DNA of 64,000 bases. Source: an uncultured bacterium. Lineage in GTDB: Bacteria > Bacillota > Clostridia > Lachnospirales > Lachnospiraceae. Shown here one piece after another: positions 45,831 to 54,894 of this stretch (the first letter of the stretch is position 1; each line of letters begins with the position of its first letter). The stretch spans positions 22,779 through 86,778 of the forward strand of contig CAMSTY010000006.1 of NCBI GenBank assembly GCA_947063875.1. Reading direction: 5' to 3'. Under the pieces are notes generated by a model. It had not been told where the DNA came from. It worked only from the letters and a program-made list of their open reading frames with translations, and did no database searches. The translations under genes and the position numbers were made by a program.

Positions 45831-47129
45831 TTACCGGTTGGCCAGTTCCTTTGTAATGTCCTCCCAGGTAATCCCCTTCACTGCCATCAGCACCATCACA
45901 TGATACAGAAAATCCGAGATTTCATATTTGATCTCTTCCGGGTCCGGATTCTTGGCGGCAATCACAATCTCCGTGGCTTCCTCTCCTACCTTTTTCAGGA
46001 TTTTGTCAATCCCCTTGTCGAAAAGGTAGTTGGTGTATGAGCCTTCCTTGGGATGTTCCTTCCGGTCCTGAATCACGGCAAATACGTCCTCAAATACCCT
46101 CAGGGGATTGGTTTCCCTATGCTCCTTTTTGGCTAAGGTCTGGAAAAAGCAGCTGGCCTGGCCGGTATGGCAGGCCGCGCCGATCTGATGCACTCTTGCC
46201 AAAACGGTATCATTGTCACAGTCCAGATGAAGAGACTTCACATACTGAAAATGCCCGGAGGTCTCGCCTTTCAGCCACTGGGATTTCCGGCTGCGGCTGT
46301 AATAATTCATCTTACCAGTGCGCAGGGTATCCAAAAACGCCTGTTCATTCATATAAGCTAACATCAGTACCTGCTCTGTCTTGTAATCCTGTACAATCAC
46401 CGGCACCAACCCGTCTTCATTGGTCTTAAAGCTGCTCCATTCCACGGCGCTGTTAAAGGTAATCACATTTTGTCCCCGTTTTTTCAGTTCTCCCTTCAAC
46501 TCCATGTAACTGCCTTCCTCTTCTTTGGGCGCCGTCAGCACCACGCCGGCACAATGGTCTGCCGCCATGCACACGGAAATCACCGGAAGTTCCCGCTCAT
46601 TGCACATAATCAAAAACGGGCCTTCCTGGCTGGTGTAGGACCCTGCCTCCAAAATCTCCACATTGCTGCCCACATCCAGCAGAATCATGGAGGCCCCCAG
46701 CTGAAGGAACTCCGAAACCCGGCCCAAAAGGCGGGGGGACGGAAGATGGACATAGATCTTTTCGCTGCCGAACCGGTCGGCCGCCTCCTTAATCAAGTCT
46801 ACATTATCCATGTCAGAACCGTCCAGAAATACTGCTTTTGCGCCGGCATACAGATATTTCTTTACATCCTCCAGCCGCCGCACCCGGCCGCCGGTGATGA
46901 TAGGAATATCAATCAGCCGGGCCAGTTCCTTTATGATTTTGATGGTTCGCTCATGATCTTCATCATCTTCCGACAAATCCCACAGCAGCAGTTCATCCGC
47001 CCCGTTATCATTATAATAATGAGCCAGGTTTTTCAGCGAGCGGCTGCCGACACCACCCGGCTGATTCAAAAGCACCGCCTCTCCCTGGCGGCAGCCAATT
47101 CCCGCCAGCAGCTTCTTTACATCCGACAT
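45831..47129 (-). CDS. hisIE: HisF-like / HisI / HisE fusion protein
   Basis: A 432-residue fusion. Residues about 228-345 are phosphoribosyl-AMP cyclohydrolase (His[15 protein letters not shown], zinc-type Cys in D-C-D-N-D and A-C-H-T-G). Residues 346-432 are phosphoribosyl-ATP pyrophosphatase (HisE: V-G-E-E-A-T-E and D-F-L-Y-H). Residues 1-225 resemble a HisF/HisA barrel ([28 protein letters not shown]). The HisF catalytic aspartates (C-L-D-V and A-I-D-A positions) are not there, so this part is probably non-catalytic. GGGAGG precedes ATG 47129; it starts 19 bases after hisA. Confidence 0.88.
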   Translation of the reverse strand: MSDVKKLLAGIGCRQGEAVLLNQPGGVGSRSLKNLAHYYNDNGADELLLWDLSEDDEDHERTIKIIKELARLIDIPIITGGRVRRLEDVKKYLYAGAKAVFLDGSDMDNVDLIKEAADRFGSEKIYVHLPSPRLLGRVSEFLQLGASMILLDVGSNVEILEAGSYTSQEGPFLIMCNERELPVISVCMAADHCAGVVLTAPKEEEGSYMELKGELKKRGQNVITFNSAVEWSSFKTNEDGLVPVIVQDYKTEQVLMLAYMNEQAFLDTLRTGKMNYYSRSRKSQWLKGETSGHFQYVKSLHLDCDNDTVLARVHQIGAACHTGQASCFFQTLAKKEHRETNPLRVFEDVFAVIQDRKEHPKEGSYTNYLFDKGIDKILKKVGEEATEIVIAAKNPDPEEIKYEISDFLYHVMVLMAVKGITWEDITKELANR

Positions 47130-47148
47130 CACTTTATCCTCCCTCTCT

Positions 47149-47874
47149 TCACTTCCTGGCTTCATACCGGGCAATCGCCTCCGGCAGATGAATCCGGTTC
47201 TCATACAACGCCTTTCCGATAATCGCCCCCTGGATGCCATTTTTATAGAGGGTTTCCAAATCCTCCATGGAAGATACGCCGCCGGAAGCGATCACATCCA
47301 GACCCGTCTTTTCCGTAAGCATTTTTGTATAGGGCACATTAGGGCCTGTCAGCATACCGTCCCGGGAAATATCCGTGTATACAATATGCCGTACTCCGTA
47401 TTCCTTCATTTTCAGGCAAAGTTCCAGGGCTGTCAAGGCGCTGGTCCGCTCCCATCCCTCCACGGCCACCATGCCGTCCTTGGCGTCCACACCGGCCACA
47501 ATCCGCTCCGGCCCAAACTGGTCTACCAGTTCCCGGATAAATTCCGGCTGCTGTGCCGCCTTTGTCCCGATAATACACCGGCTCACGCCCAAATCCAGCA
47601 TATACTGAACAGCCTCTCTGCTGCGAAGGCCGCCCCCCAGTTCCACCGGCGTCTTCACCTGCTCCACAATAGCCCGGATGGCACTCTCATTCACCGAATG
47701 GCCTGCCAGCGCCCCGTCCAAATCCACCAGATGAAGGAATGTAGCCCCCTGGCTGGCCCACAGCTTTGCCATGTCTGCCGGACTGTCCCCGTACACCTTT
47801 ACATTGTCAAAAAGCCCCTGTGTCAGACGGACACACTTCCCGTTTTTCATGTCGATTGCCGGATATAACTGCAT
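47149..47874 (-). CDS. hisA: ProFAR isomerase
   Basis: 1-(5-phosphoribosyl)-5-[(5-phosphoribosylamino)methylideneamino]imidazole-4-carboxamide isomerase, step four of histidine synthesis, 241 residues. The barrel has the catalytic Asp in [23 protein letters not shown], the second Asp in Y-T-D-I-S-R-D-G and A-S-G-G-V-S. AAGGGG precedes the ATG. The product would go to HisF-HisH, neither of which has a catalytic copy in this operon. Confidence 0.95.
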   Translation of the reverse strand: MQLYPAIDMKNGKCVRLTQGLFDNVKVYGDSPADMAKLWASQGATFLHLVDLDGALAGHSVNESAIRAIVEQVKTPVELGGGLRSREAVQYMLDLGVSRCIIGTKAAQQPEFIRELVDQFGPERIVAGVDAKDGMVAVEGWERTSALTALELCLKMKEYGVRHIVYTDISRDGMLTGPNVPYTKMLTEKTGLDVIASGGVSSMEDLETLYKNGIQGAIIGKALYENRIHLPEAIARYEARK

Positions 47875-47948
47875 GATCTTTCTGCCCCTTCCTTTTCCTA
47901 TGATTTCTGCCGTCTCTCTTTTCCATCCCTTTTATCAGCTTCCTTTTT

Positions 47949-48554
47949 CTACAAGCTTCCTTTCGTAGACAGCACTCCGATGATTCGTTCATCCAGCCTG
48001 GTAGCTTCATCCAGCGCTTTGGCAAAAGCCTTAAATGCCCCCTCAATAATATGATGGTTATTGCTTCCCTCCATTTGCTTGATATGGAGGTTCATGGCCG
48101 CGCCGTAAGATACGGCATAGAAAAATTCCCGTACCATCTCCGTCTCCAGATCCCCTACCTTTTCCCGGTCCAGCCTCAGGTCATAGACCAGGTACGGCCG
48201 GTTGCACAAATCCAGGGCACAGAGAATCAAAGCTTCATCCATGGGAAGAATCCGGGAACCGTAGCGGACAATCCCCGCCTTGTCCCCCACCGCCTGCCGG
48301 ATGGCATTTCCCAGCACAATCCCTGTATCCTCAATGGTGTGGTGGGTATCTACCTGCAAATCTCCCTTCACCGCCACCTGCAGATCAAACAGCCCGTGAC
48401 GGGCAAACCCATCCAACATATGATCAAAAAATCCGATTCCCGTATCAATCCGGGCCTGGCCGCTTCCATCCAGATCCAGGGTCAGAGAGATCTCTGTCTC
48501 CTTGGTCCTTCTGGTAATAGTGGCAGCCCTCCCCTTCGTCCCTTCCTTTTCCAT
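47949..48554 (-). CDS. hisB: Imidazoleglycerol-phosphate dehydratase
   Basis: Monofunctional HisB (IGP dehydratase), 201 residues. Mn-binding histidine motifs are D-H-M-L-D-G-F-A-R-H-G, D-T-H-H-T-I-E-D and E-G-S-N-N-H-H-I-I-E, in the two half-repeats. ATG 48554 has AGGAGG 8 bases upstream; the open frame extends 14 codons further without a site. It sits between the EF-Tu-domain-2 gene and hisA. Confidence 0.95.
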   Translation of the reverse strand: MEKEGTKGRAATITRRTKETEISLTLDLDGSGQARIDTGIGFFDHMLDGFARHGLFDLQVAVKGDLQVDTHHTIEDTGIVLGNAIRQAVGDKAGIVRYGSRILPMDEALILCALDLCNRPYLVYDLRLDREKVGDLETEMVREFFYAVSYGAAMNLHIKQMEGSNNHHIIEGAFKAFAKALDEATRLDERIIGVLSTKGSL

Positions 48555-48611
48555 GAAAATCCTCCTGCTTTTTCTGATCTGCCCTGAAAGCTCCATCGCC
48601 TCAGGCAGTGT

Positions 48612-49133
48612 TCAGGATTTACGAGGCACCTCTGCCCCGCCCTTAACCCCCTCTTCCTGTCCATACAGGGCGATCTCTTCCTGGATATACTCCTCCAGGT
48701 TTTTGATAATCGTATGGCTTCTCTCCGCCATAAGTCCTTGCAGCCGTGGATTTATTTCGCCGTTTTCATAGGAAAAGGTGGGCCGCACATTACAAACCAC
48801 ATCTCCCTTTTCCAGTTCTGCAGAAGCCAGCTCCCGAAACATCAGTGCCACATTCGTCTTCGGCGAAGCCTCATTCATCCTTCCGTTCACCGGATTCTCC
48901 ATCGCTGTCACCACGGCTTGTAAAAACTGTTTTCCCCTTTTCACAACATAAACCGGATCTCCCACACGGATCGTATCCCCCTCAACCACTCCCACAACCA
49001 CGGAGCCTTGACTCTTGAGCGTAAAAATATCCTGAACGACAAAGGTATACATCCCTGCCGCTGTTTTTGGCCTTTCCTGTCTTTGGGGATCTTCCTCCTT
49101 TTTCCCCTTTTTAAACACATCAAACAGTCCCAT
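48612..49133 (-). CDS. Isolated EF-Tu domain-2-like protein in the his operon
   Basis: A 173-residue protein. After a lysine-rich start (F-K-K-G-K-K-E-E-D), residues about 27-85 match the second beta-barrel domain of translation GTPases (F-V-V-Q-D-I-F-T-L-K-S-Q-G-S-V-V-V-G-V-V, then G-D-T-I-R-V-G-D-P-V-Y). The next part (residues 100-130) repeats a shorter barrel-like strand pattern. No GTPase domain is present, so it cannot hydrolyse GTP. It lies in the his operon between hisD and hisB, 18 bases after hisD. Its role there is unknown; RNA or protein binding is a guess. Confidence 0.72.
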   Translation of the reverse strand: MGLFDVFKKGKKEEDPQRQERPKTAAGMYTFVVQDIFTLKSQGSVVVGVVEGDTIRVGDPVYVVKRGKQFLQAVVTAMENPVNGRMNEASPKTNVALMFRELASAELEKGDVVCNVRPTFSYENGEINPRLQGLMAERSHTIIKNLEEYIQEEIALYGQEEGVKGGAEVPRKS

Positions 49134-49151
49134 TCTGTCTTCCCTCCCCCA

Positions 49152-50441
49152 CTATTCAAACCGTACCCGAATGGAATTGGCATGGGCCGTCAGCCTTTCT
49201 GCCTCTGCAAAAGCTTCAATATCTCTATGAATCGGCTCCAGCGCCTCCTTGGAATAATAGATAATACTGGACTTCTTCACATAGTCATCCACTCCCAGGG
49301 GCGAGAAAAACTTGGCTGTCCCATTGGTAGGAAGCACATGGTTCGGGCCTGCAAAATAATCGCCCAAAGGCTCCGAACTGTATTCGCCAAGGAAAATCGC
49401 CCCCGCATTCTGAATCTTCGTCATCACCTCAAAGGGATTGCGGGTCACAATCTCCAAATGCTCAGAGGCAATCTGGTTTGCCGTGTCAATGGCCTCCTCC
49501 ATGGAATCCGCCACCAGGATATATCCATAATTTTCCAGAGATTTCTCCAGGATTTCCTTTCGGGAAAGAACCTCCACAAACCCCTCCACCTCCGCCGAAA
49601 CCTTCTGAGCCAGTTCCATGCTGGTAGTCACTAAAATGGCGCTTGCCAACTCGTCATGCTCCGCCTGAGACAGAAGGTCTGCCGCCACGTACCGGGGATT
49701 GGCGCTGTCATCTGCCAGCACCAGAATCTCACTGGGCCCGGCAATACTGTCAATACTCACATGACCATAAACGGCTTTTTTTGCCAGAGCCACAAAAATA
49801 TTCCCGGGCCCGGCGATCTTGTCCACCCGCGGAATGGACTCCGTCCCAAAAGCCAGAGCCGCAATCGCCTGAGAACCTCCTACCTTATAGGCGTCAGTCA
49901 CCCCTGCTAAATGGGCCGCTGCCAGGGTCACCGGATTCACCTTTCCGTCCTTGCCCGGAGGCGTCACCATTACAATCCGCGGCACCCCAGCCACCTTGGC
50001 CGGAATAATATTCATCAGCACAGAAGAGGGGTAAGCCGCCTTTCCTCCCGGCACGTACACTCCCACGCTGGCCAGGGGAGTCACCTTCTGCCCCAGTATG
50101 GCGCCATCCGGCCTACTGTCAAACCAGCTGTACTGCTTCTGCTTTTCATGATACTCCCTGATGTTTTTCATGGATTTTTTCATCACTGCCAGCAGGGACG
50201 GCTCCACCAAAGAAAGGGCCTCTTCAATCTCCTTCTCCGTCACCCGAAGTCCTTTTGGCGTCAGTTCCACACCGTCAAACTTCTTTGTATACTCCAGGAC
50301 CGCCTCGTCCCTGCGGCTTTTTACATCCTCCACAATAGCCTGGACCGTCTTTTCATAGCCGCTGTAATTGTTCGGATCTCTTTTCAGTAAATTGGCAAGG
50401 ATATCCTGCCTGGCCTGCTCATTTAATTTGACTATTCTCAT
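49152..50441 (-). CDS. hisD: Histidinol dehydrogenase
   Basis: Zinc- and NAD-dependent enzyme for the last two oxidation steps of histidine synthesis, 429 residues. It shows [36 protein letters not shown], the zinc and catalytic-type residues in S-Q-A-E-H-D and A-S-E-H-L-E, and [15 protein letters not shown] precedes the ATG. It overlaps hisG by 23 bases. Confidence 0.96.
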   Translation of the reverse strand: MRIVKLNEQARQDILANLLKRDPNNYSGYEKTVQAIVEDVKSRRDEAVLEYTKKFDGVELTPKGLRVTEKEIEEALSLVEPSLLAVMKKSMKNIREYHEKQKQYSWFDSRPDGAILGQKVTPLASVGVYVPGGKAAYPSSVLMNIIPAKVAGVPRIVMVTPPGKDGKVNPVTLAAAHLAGVTDAYKVGGSQAIAALAFGTESIPRVDKIAGPGNIFVALAKKAVYGHVSIDSIAGPSEILVLADDSANPRYVAADLLSQAEHDELASAILVTTSMELAQKVSAEVEGFVEVLSRKEILEKSLENYGYILVADSMEEAIDTANQIASEHLEIVTRNPFEVMTKIQNAGAIFLGEYSSEPLGDYFAGPNHVLPTNGTAKFFSPLGVDDYVKKSSIIYYSKEALEPIHRDIEAFAEAERLTAHANSIRVRFE

Positions 50442-51087
50442 GCTTATCCTCCTGCACCAGCCTTTTCATCTCCCGTATTATTCCGGTAATCCGCTCATTC
50501 TCCCGCTTCATGCTTACCTGGTTCACCACCATCCGGGCAGACAGAGGGCATACCTCCTCCAGCACGGACAACCCGTTCTCCCGCAGGGTAGAACCGGTCT
50601 CCACAATATCCACGATCACCTCCGCCAATCCCACAATCGGAGCCAGTTCGATGGAACCGTTCAGCTTGATCATCTCCACCGTCTGATGCTTCTTATTATA
50701 GAAATAATCCTTGGCGATGGCCGGGTACTTGGTGGCCACCCGGATCAGTTCATGGTGCTTTAAATATTCCCTTGCCGATTCCGGGCCGCACACACACATC
50801 CGGCAACGGCCGATTCCCAAATCCAGCACCTCATACAGCTTTCTGCCCTCTTCCAGAATCGTATCCTTTCCCACAATCCCGATGTCCGCGGCGCCATACT
50901 CCACATAAGTAGGCACATCATTGGCCTTGGCCAGAAAAAAACGGCACTTCAGTTCCTCATTGGTAAAAATCAGCTTTCTGGAATTTTTATCCTTCATCTC
51001 CTCACAGGTAATGCCGATTTTCTCAAACATTTCCAGAGACTTGCTTGCCAGCCTGCCCTTGGCAAGAGCAAAAGTCAGATATCTCAT
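50419..51087 (-). CDS. hisG: ATP phosphoribosyltransferase, short form
   Basis: First step of histidine synthesis, 222 residues. This is the short form that lacks the C-terminal regulatory domain and needs HisZ. Motifs are [18 protein letters not shown], and the PRPP loop [17 protein letters not shown] 51087 has GAAGGGG 6-7 bases upstream; GTG 51090 is an alternative. Its start codon shares a base with the hisZ stop (TGATG), so it is coupled to hisZ. Confidence 0.95.
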   Translation of the reverse strand: MRYLTFALAKGRLASKSLEMFEKIGITCEEMKDKNSRKLIFTNEELKCRFFLAKANDVPTYVEYGAADIGIVGKDTILEEGRKLYEVLDLGIGRCRMCVCGPESAREYLKHHELIRVATKYPAIAKDYFYNKKHQTVEMIKLNGSIELAPIVGLAEVIVDIVETGSTLRENGLSVLEEVCPLSARMVVNQVSMKRENERITGIIREMKRLVQEDKHENSQIK

Positions 51088-52430
51088 CACATTCCCCTTC
51101 TTCCACTTTTATCTGTCAAACCGCGATCCTTAGGAAAATCTCTCCCATCATCCACCGGCAAACCCGCAGCCGACAGCGCCTCCTTCCGGCTGCGGGTCTC
51201 CATCCGGCCATCCGTCACCTGGTACTCCGTCACCTGTTCTCCGTCACCGCTCAGGTAGAAAAGCTGCCTCAGCCTCTGCCGCCTGGCATAGGACACATAG
51301 TCCATCACCGACTTGTCAGAGGGTTTGCGAATCAGCTGCAGGGCCAGACCGTTTTCCCGGAAATGCCTGGCCAGTCCGATGGCAGCCTCCCTGGCGCTGC
51401 GTTCATACAGCACCATCCTTTCCACCCGGTTCACCTCTGTCACGATTTTCTGGCGGGAAAGGGCCTGCATTAACCGGTCTACCACAATGGCAAAGCCTAC
51501 TGCAGGCGTATCCTTTCCAAACTGCACCAGAAGCTTGTCGTACCGGCCCCCTGTCACCAGATACTCACCCATGCCGTAGGTATAAGCCTTAAAAATAATC
51601 CCTGTATAATAGGAATATTTACTCAGCATACCCAGATCATAGGAAACATAATCCCCCAGGCCATATTGATCCAGAATCTCCTGCACCCGTTCCAGCCGGT
51701 CGATGGCCCGCAAAGCCCTGGGATTCACCGTCATAGTCCGGGCCAGGCGAATCTGCTCAATATCCCCGAATAATTCCGGCAGCTTCAAAAACAACTGCTT
51801 TAACGCCTCCGGCATGGTCTGCTCCGTCAAAAGTTCCTCCACCCCGAAAAAGTTCTTATTCTCAATCAGTTCCCGCAGCTGCTCCTGGGTGTCCTCATCC
51901 ATGCCGGCTTCCTCCACCAAACCCCGGTAAAATTCCACCTGCCCCAGTTCCACCTGAAATTCCTGAAGGCCGGTAGCTTTCAGGGCGTCAATCACCAGGG
52001 CGATCATCTCCGCATCACCGTCGCTGGAATCATCCCCGATCAGTTCCACCCCCGTCTGGGTGGTCTCATTGAGCCTTCCCTGATAGCTGACCGCATTAGA
52101 AAAAGCCTGTCCCAGATAACACAGCCGCAGCGGCCCCGGCTCATCCATAAAATATTTGGCCACACAGCGGGCAATCGGAGGCGTCATATCCGGCCGCAGT
52201 ACCAACGTATTGTTCTCCCGGTCAAAAAATTTGTACATTTCCCGGGTACCTGCGCTTCCTCGTTCCTTCTTAAATATATCAAAAAATTCAAGTGCCGGAG
52301 TCTCTATATTCTGATAGCCATACAGATGAAATACATTCTGAAGCTTATCCTGCACCGCCATCTTTCTGGCGCACTCCTCCGCATAAATATCCCGGACGCC
52401 TTCCGGGGTGTGTAGTAGCTGTCTGTTCAT
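51087..52430 (-). CDS. hisZ: ATP phosphoribosyltransferase regulatory subunit
   Basis: HisRS-like regulatory partner of short HisG, 447 residues. It keeps the class II synthetase core motifs ([25 protein letters not shown]) but lacks the HisRS anticodon domain in recognisable form. About 120 residues after the core (from about 330) form a variable C-terminal region. It gives histidine feedback inhibition in the HisZG complex. It is first in the operon, from the promoter at 52566-52594. Confidence 0.93.
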   Translation of the reverse strand: MNRQLLHTPEGVRDIYAEECARKMAVQDKLQNVFHLYGYQNIETPALEFFDIFKKERGSAGTREMYKFFDRENNTLVLRPDMTPPIARCVAKYFMDEPGPLRLCYLGQAFSNAVSYQGRLNETTQTGVELIGDDSSDGDAEMIALVIDALKATGLQEFQVELGQVEFYRGLVEEAGMDEDTQEQLRELIENKNFFGVEELLTEQTMPEALKQLFLKLPELFGDIEQIRLARTMTVNPRALRAIDRLERVQEILDQYGLGDYVSYDLGMLSKYSYYTGIIFKAYTYGMGEYLVTGGRYDKLLVQFGKDTPAVGFAIVVDRLMQALSRQKIVTEVNRVERMVLYERSAREAAIGLARHFRENGLALQLIRKPSDKSVMDYVSYARRQRLRQLFYLSGDGEQVTEYQVTDGRMETRSRKEALSAAGLPVDDGRDFPKDRGLTDKSGRRGM

Positions 52431-52565
52431 TTTTTCCTCGGCTTTCTTCTTATTTTATAAAGATATTTTCCCTTTCCTGCTCCATGCAGGTTTCCCGAAA
52501 CAATAAAAGCTTTCCTGCCGTATGCTTTTACATGGTAAAGTGCTACCTCGATAACGCATTTTCTG

Positions 52566-52594
52566 ATTATAAGATAATACCCATGACTTGTCAA
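52566..52594 (-). promoter_or_regulatory. Consensus promoter of the his operon
   Basis: Minus-strand TTGACA (52589-52594) and TATAAT (52566-52571), both perfect, are 17 bases apart. The ~130-nt leader to hisZ has two small hairpins (AAAAGC/GCTTTT and CCTGC/GCAGG). No T-box sequence and no His-codon leader peptide was seen. Confidence 0.85.
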
Positions 52595-52779
52595 TCTCTG
52601 ATTTTCATGACGCTCCTTCCATTCATCAATAGTATAACATAGTCTTAAAAGATTTGCTACTTATCGGAAATTACTAATTATGAATTTCATAAAATTCCTG
52701 GAAGCGGTTTGACTAACCAAAGCATTTATGATATGATAAATCCACGAAACAAATTTACACAGACGGAGATGTGCGAGAA

Positions 52780-53634
52780 ATGAATAATCAAAACATCATC
52801 GGAGTAATCTGCTCCTTCTATGAGCAGTTTTTTGACGCAGAAAAGAAAATTGCCGACTATATTATGAAAAACAAAAAGGAAGTGGTGGATATGACGGTGG
52901 CAGAACTGGCCCGGGCCAGCGATACCAGCGACGCCACGGTCTCCCGCTTCTGCCGCCGGTGCGGCTTCAAGGGTTTTCAAAGCCTGAAGATGGCGATTGC
53001 CAAGGAGGTCATGGAAGAGGAACGGGACAGCCTTCAGGTATCCAATGAGATTGACCGGAATAACCTTTCCCAGTCCTTCCAGAACATCCTGGCCAACAAG
53101 ATCGCAGAAATGACCGGAACTATGGGAATGATGGAGCCAGACAATCTGGAGACCATTCTGCGGATACTGGAAAACGCCCATACCATCCAGTTTGCCGCCG
53201 TAGGCAACACCATTCCGGTGGCTATGGACGGCGCCTTTAAGTTCAATCAGCTGGGCCTGCGTTCCGTAGCCATGAATATCTGGGAGGCCCAGTCCGCCTT
53301 TACCTACAATCTGACCCCCCAGGATGTGGTGATCATCATCTCCAACTCCGGCACTTCCAAGCGGCTTCTCACTTTGGCCAAGGGGGCCCACGAAAACGGG
53401 GCACGGATAATCCTGATCACCAACAACCCCTCCTCCCCCCTGGCCGCCGTCAGCGACTATCAGATCATCACCGCCACCAGGGAAAAGCTGCTGACCGGGG
53501 AGTTCTGGTTCTCCCGGATTCCCTCCATTCTGGTGATCGAAACCCTGTATCTTCTTTTATTCGTCAGCAAAAAAGACGCCGCCGCTCATATCCGCCGGCA
53601 TGAGGACGCGATCCGCCCGGACAAGCAAAATTAA
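52780..53634 (+). CDS. MurR/RpiR-family transcriptional regulator
   Basis: A 284-residue regulator. The N-terminal HTH_6 (residues 1-77) has I-A-D-Y-I-M-K-N-K-K-E-V, T-V-A-E-L-A-R-A-S-D-T-S-D-A-T-V-S-R-F-C and G-F-K-G-F-Q. The C-terminal SIS phosphosugar-binding domain (about 120-255) has V-I-I-I-S-N-S-G-T-S-K. ATG 52780 is chosen (GGAG 11 bases upstream); GTG 52771 is too close. It is directly upstream of fruK-fruA and likely regulates it in response to fructose 1-phosphate or a related sugar phosphate. A GAAACAAATTT site near 52746 suggests autoregulation. Confidence 0.9.
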   Translation: MNNQNIIGVICSFYEQFFDAEKKIADYIMKNKKEVVDMTVAELARASDTSDATVSRFCRRCGFKGFQSLKMAIAKEVMEEERDSLQVSNEIDRNNLSQSFQNILANKIAEMTGTMGMMEPDNLETILRILENAHTIQFAAVGNTIPVAMDGAFKFNQLGLRSVAMNIWEAQSAFTYNLTPQDVVIIISNSGTSKRLLTLAKGAHENGARIILITNNPSSPLAAVSDYQIITATREKLLTGEFWFSRIPSILVIETLYLLLFVSKKDAAAHIRRHEDAIRPDKQN

Positions 53635-53660
53635 TTTCATAATTCCTACCTCCGCCATTA

Positions 53661-53704
53661 TGCACCTTGCCAGGAAAGAAAAGTTCCCGGCAGGTGCATT
53701 TTAT
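53661..53704 (+). terminator. Intrinsic terminator of the RpiR gene
   Basis: TGCACCT(T)GCC pairs with GGCAGGTGCA, with one bulged base, followed by TTTTATT. It begins about 27 bases after the stop. Confidence 0.8.
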
Positions 53705-53747
53705 TATGCAGTACCCGGCATATTTTAACAAACTGCAAACGCCTCGC

Positions 53748-53832
53748 AAAAGAAACAAAATTTCTTTGCAAAAACTATTGACGAAATGATTGTTTCATGT
53801 TATGATATGACCAAGATAAGAAATAAAATTTC
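53748..53832 (+). promoter_or_regulatory. fruK-fruA promoter with paired GAAA-N5-TTTC operators
   Basis: TTGACG (53778-53783) and TATGAT (53801-53806) are spaced 17 bases apart. An inverted repeat AAGAAA-N5-TTTCTT at 53750-53766 lies just upstream of -35, and GAAA-N5-TTTC at 53820-53832 lies just downstream of the start of transcription. A further GAAATGATTGTTTC lies in the spacer. The centres of the outer two are about 68 bases apart, suited to repression by a dimeric RpiR protein. Confidence 0.7.
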
Positions 53833-53857
53833 TCAAAAGAAAGGACTGGTGACAGAA

Positions 53858-54763
53858 ATGATTTACACAATCACCTTCAATCCTGCCCTGGACTATGTGG
53901 TACAGGTGAAAAACTTTACCACAGGGACGGTCAACCGGACGGTAAAGGAGAATATCTTTTACGGTGGTAAGGGAATCAATGTATCCGCTGTGCTGGCGAA
54001 TCTGGGATATCCAAGCACAGCCCTGGGGTTCATCGCAGGATTCACCGGAGATGAGATCGAACGTGGCGTGAAAACTTTGGGATTTTCCTCTGACTTCATC
54101 CGGGTAAAGGAGGGCATGTCCCGCATCAACGTAAAGCTGAAATCCAATGTGGAGAGCGAGATCAACGGCATGGGGCCGGCCATTACTCCGGAAGATGTCG
54201 GCATACTGTTCGGGAAACTGGAGAACCTGAAAAAAGGGGATGTACTGGTGCTTTCCGGAAGCATTCCCGCCGTCATTGACAGCAAGATTTACGAGACCAT
54301 CCTGGCCCGGCTGGAGGGCAAAGAAGTTCTCGCTCTGGTGGATGCAGAGAAGGATTTGCTGCTCAATGTGCTGAAATACCATCCCTTCCTGATCAAACCC
54401 AATAATTATGAGTTGGGAGACATGTTCGGCGTAACCCTGAAGGATGAATCCGAGATGATCGAGTATGCCGGCCGGCTTCAGCAGATGGGCGCCAGAAACG
54501 TGCTGGTGTCCATGGCCGGCGACGGCGCCCTGCTGGTGACAGAAAGCGGCCAGGTACATCGTCAGGGAGTTGCCAGGGGAACTGTAAAAAACTCCGTGGG
54601 AGCCGGAGATTCCATGGTAGCCGGTTTTCTGGCCGGATATCTGGAAAACGGCGATTATGCCCATGCCCTGCGGCTGGGTACGGCAGCAGGCGGCGCCACC
54701 GCATTTTCCGACGGACTGGGAACCAGAAAGGATATTTTGCAGCTATACGAAACTTTGCAATAA
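53858..54763 (+). CDS. fruK: 1-phosphofructokinase
   Basis: Phosphorylates fructose 1-phosphate to fructose 1,6-bisphosphate; 301 residues, PfkB family. Motifs are F-N-P-A-L-D-Y-V-V, G-G-K-G-I-N-V-S-A-V-L-A-N-L-G, the anion-hole and catalytic G-A-G-D-S-M-V-A-G-F near residue 248, and P-N-N-Y-E-L. ATG 53858 follows AAAGGA; the open frame starts 24 codons earlier inside the promoter, so those are not used. It is first in the fru operon, 131 bases before fruA. Confidence 0.94.
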   Translation: MIYTITFNPALDYVVQVKNFTTGTVNRTVKENIFYGGKGINVSAVLANLGYPSTALGFIAGFTGDEIERGVKTLGFSSDFIRVKEGMSRINVKLKSNVESEINGMGPAITPEDVGILFGKLENLKKGDVLVLSGSIPAVIDSKIYETILARLEGKEVLALVDAEKDLLLNVLKYHPFLIKPNNYELGDMFGVTLKDESEMIEYAGRLQQMGARNVLVSMAGDGALLVTESGQVHRQGVARGTVKNSVGAGDSMVAGFLAGYLENGDYAHALRLGTAAGGATAFSDGLGTRKDILQLYETLQ

Positions 54764-54894
54764 AACCTAAGGCTGAAGAAATTTCCGGCACTGCCCTGGG
54801 TCAGGCAACTGGGGAGTAACCTTCCCGGCGTCAGTGCACAAAAAACAATCGGATCATCACACTATGAAAACTATATGATTAAGGAGTGAAAATC

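Noticed and set aside
52431..52565. His-specific T-box or leader-peptide attenuator before hisZ
   Set aside because: No T-box consensus (AGGGTGG..ACCGCG) and no His-codon run were found; only two small hairpins.
53795..54664. 289-codon minus-strand frame opposite fruK
   Set aside because: Entirely antisense to fruK, whose PfkB motifs are complete; no start signals.
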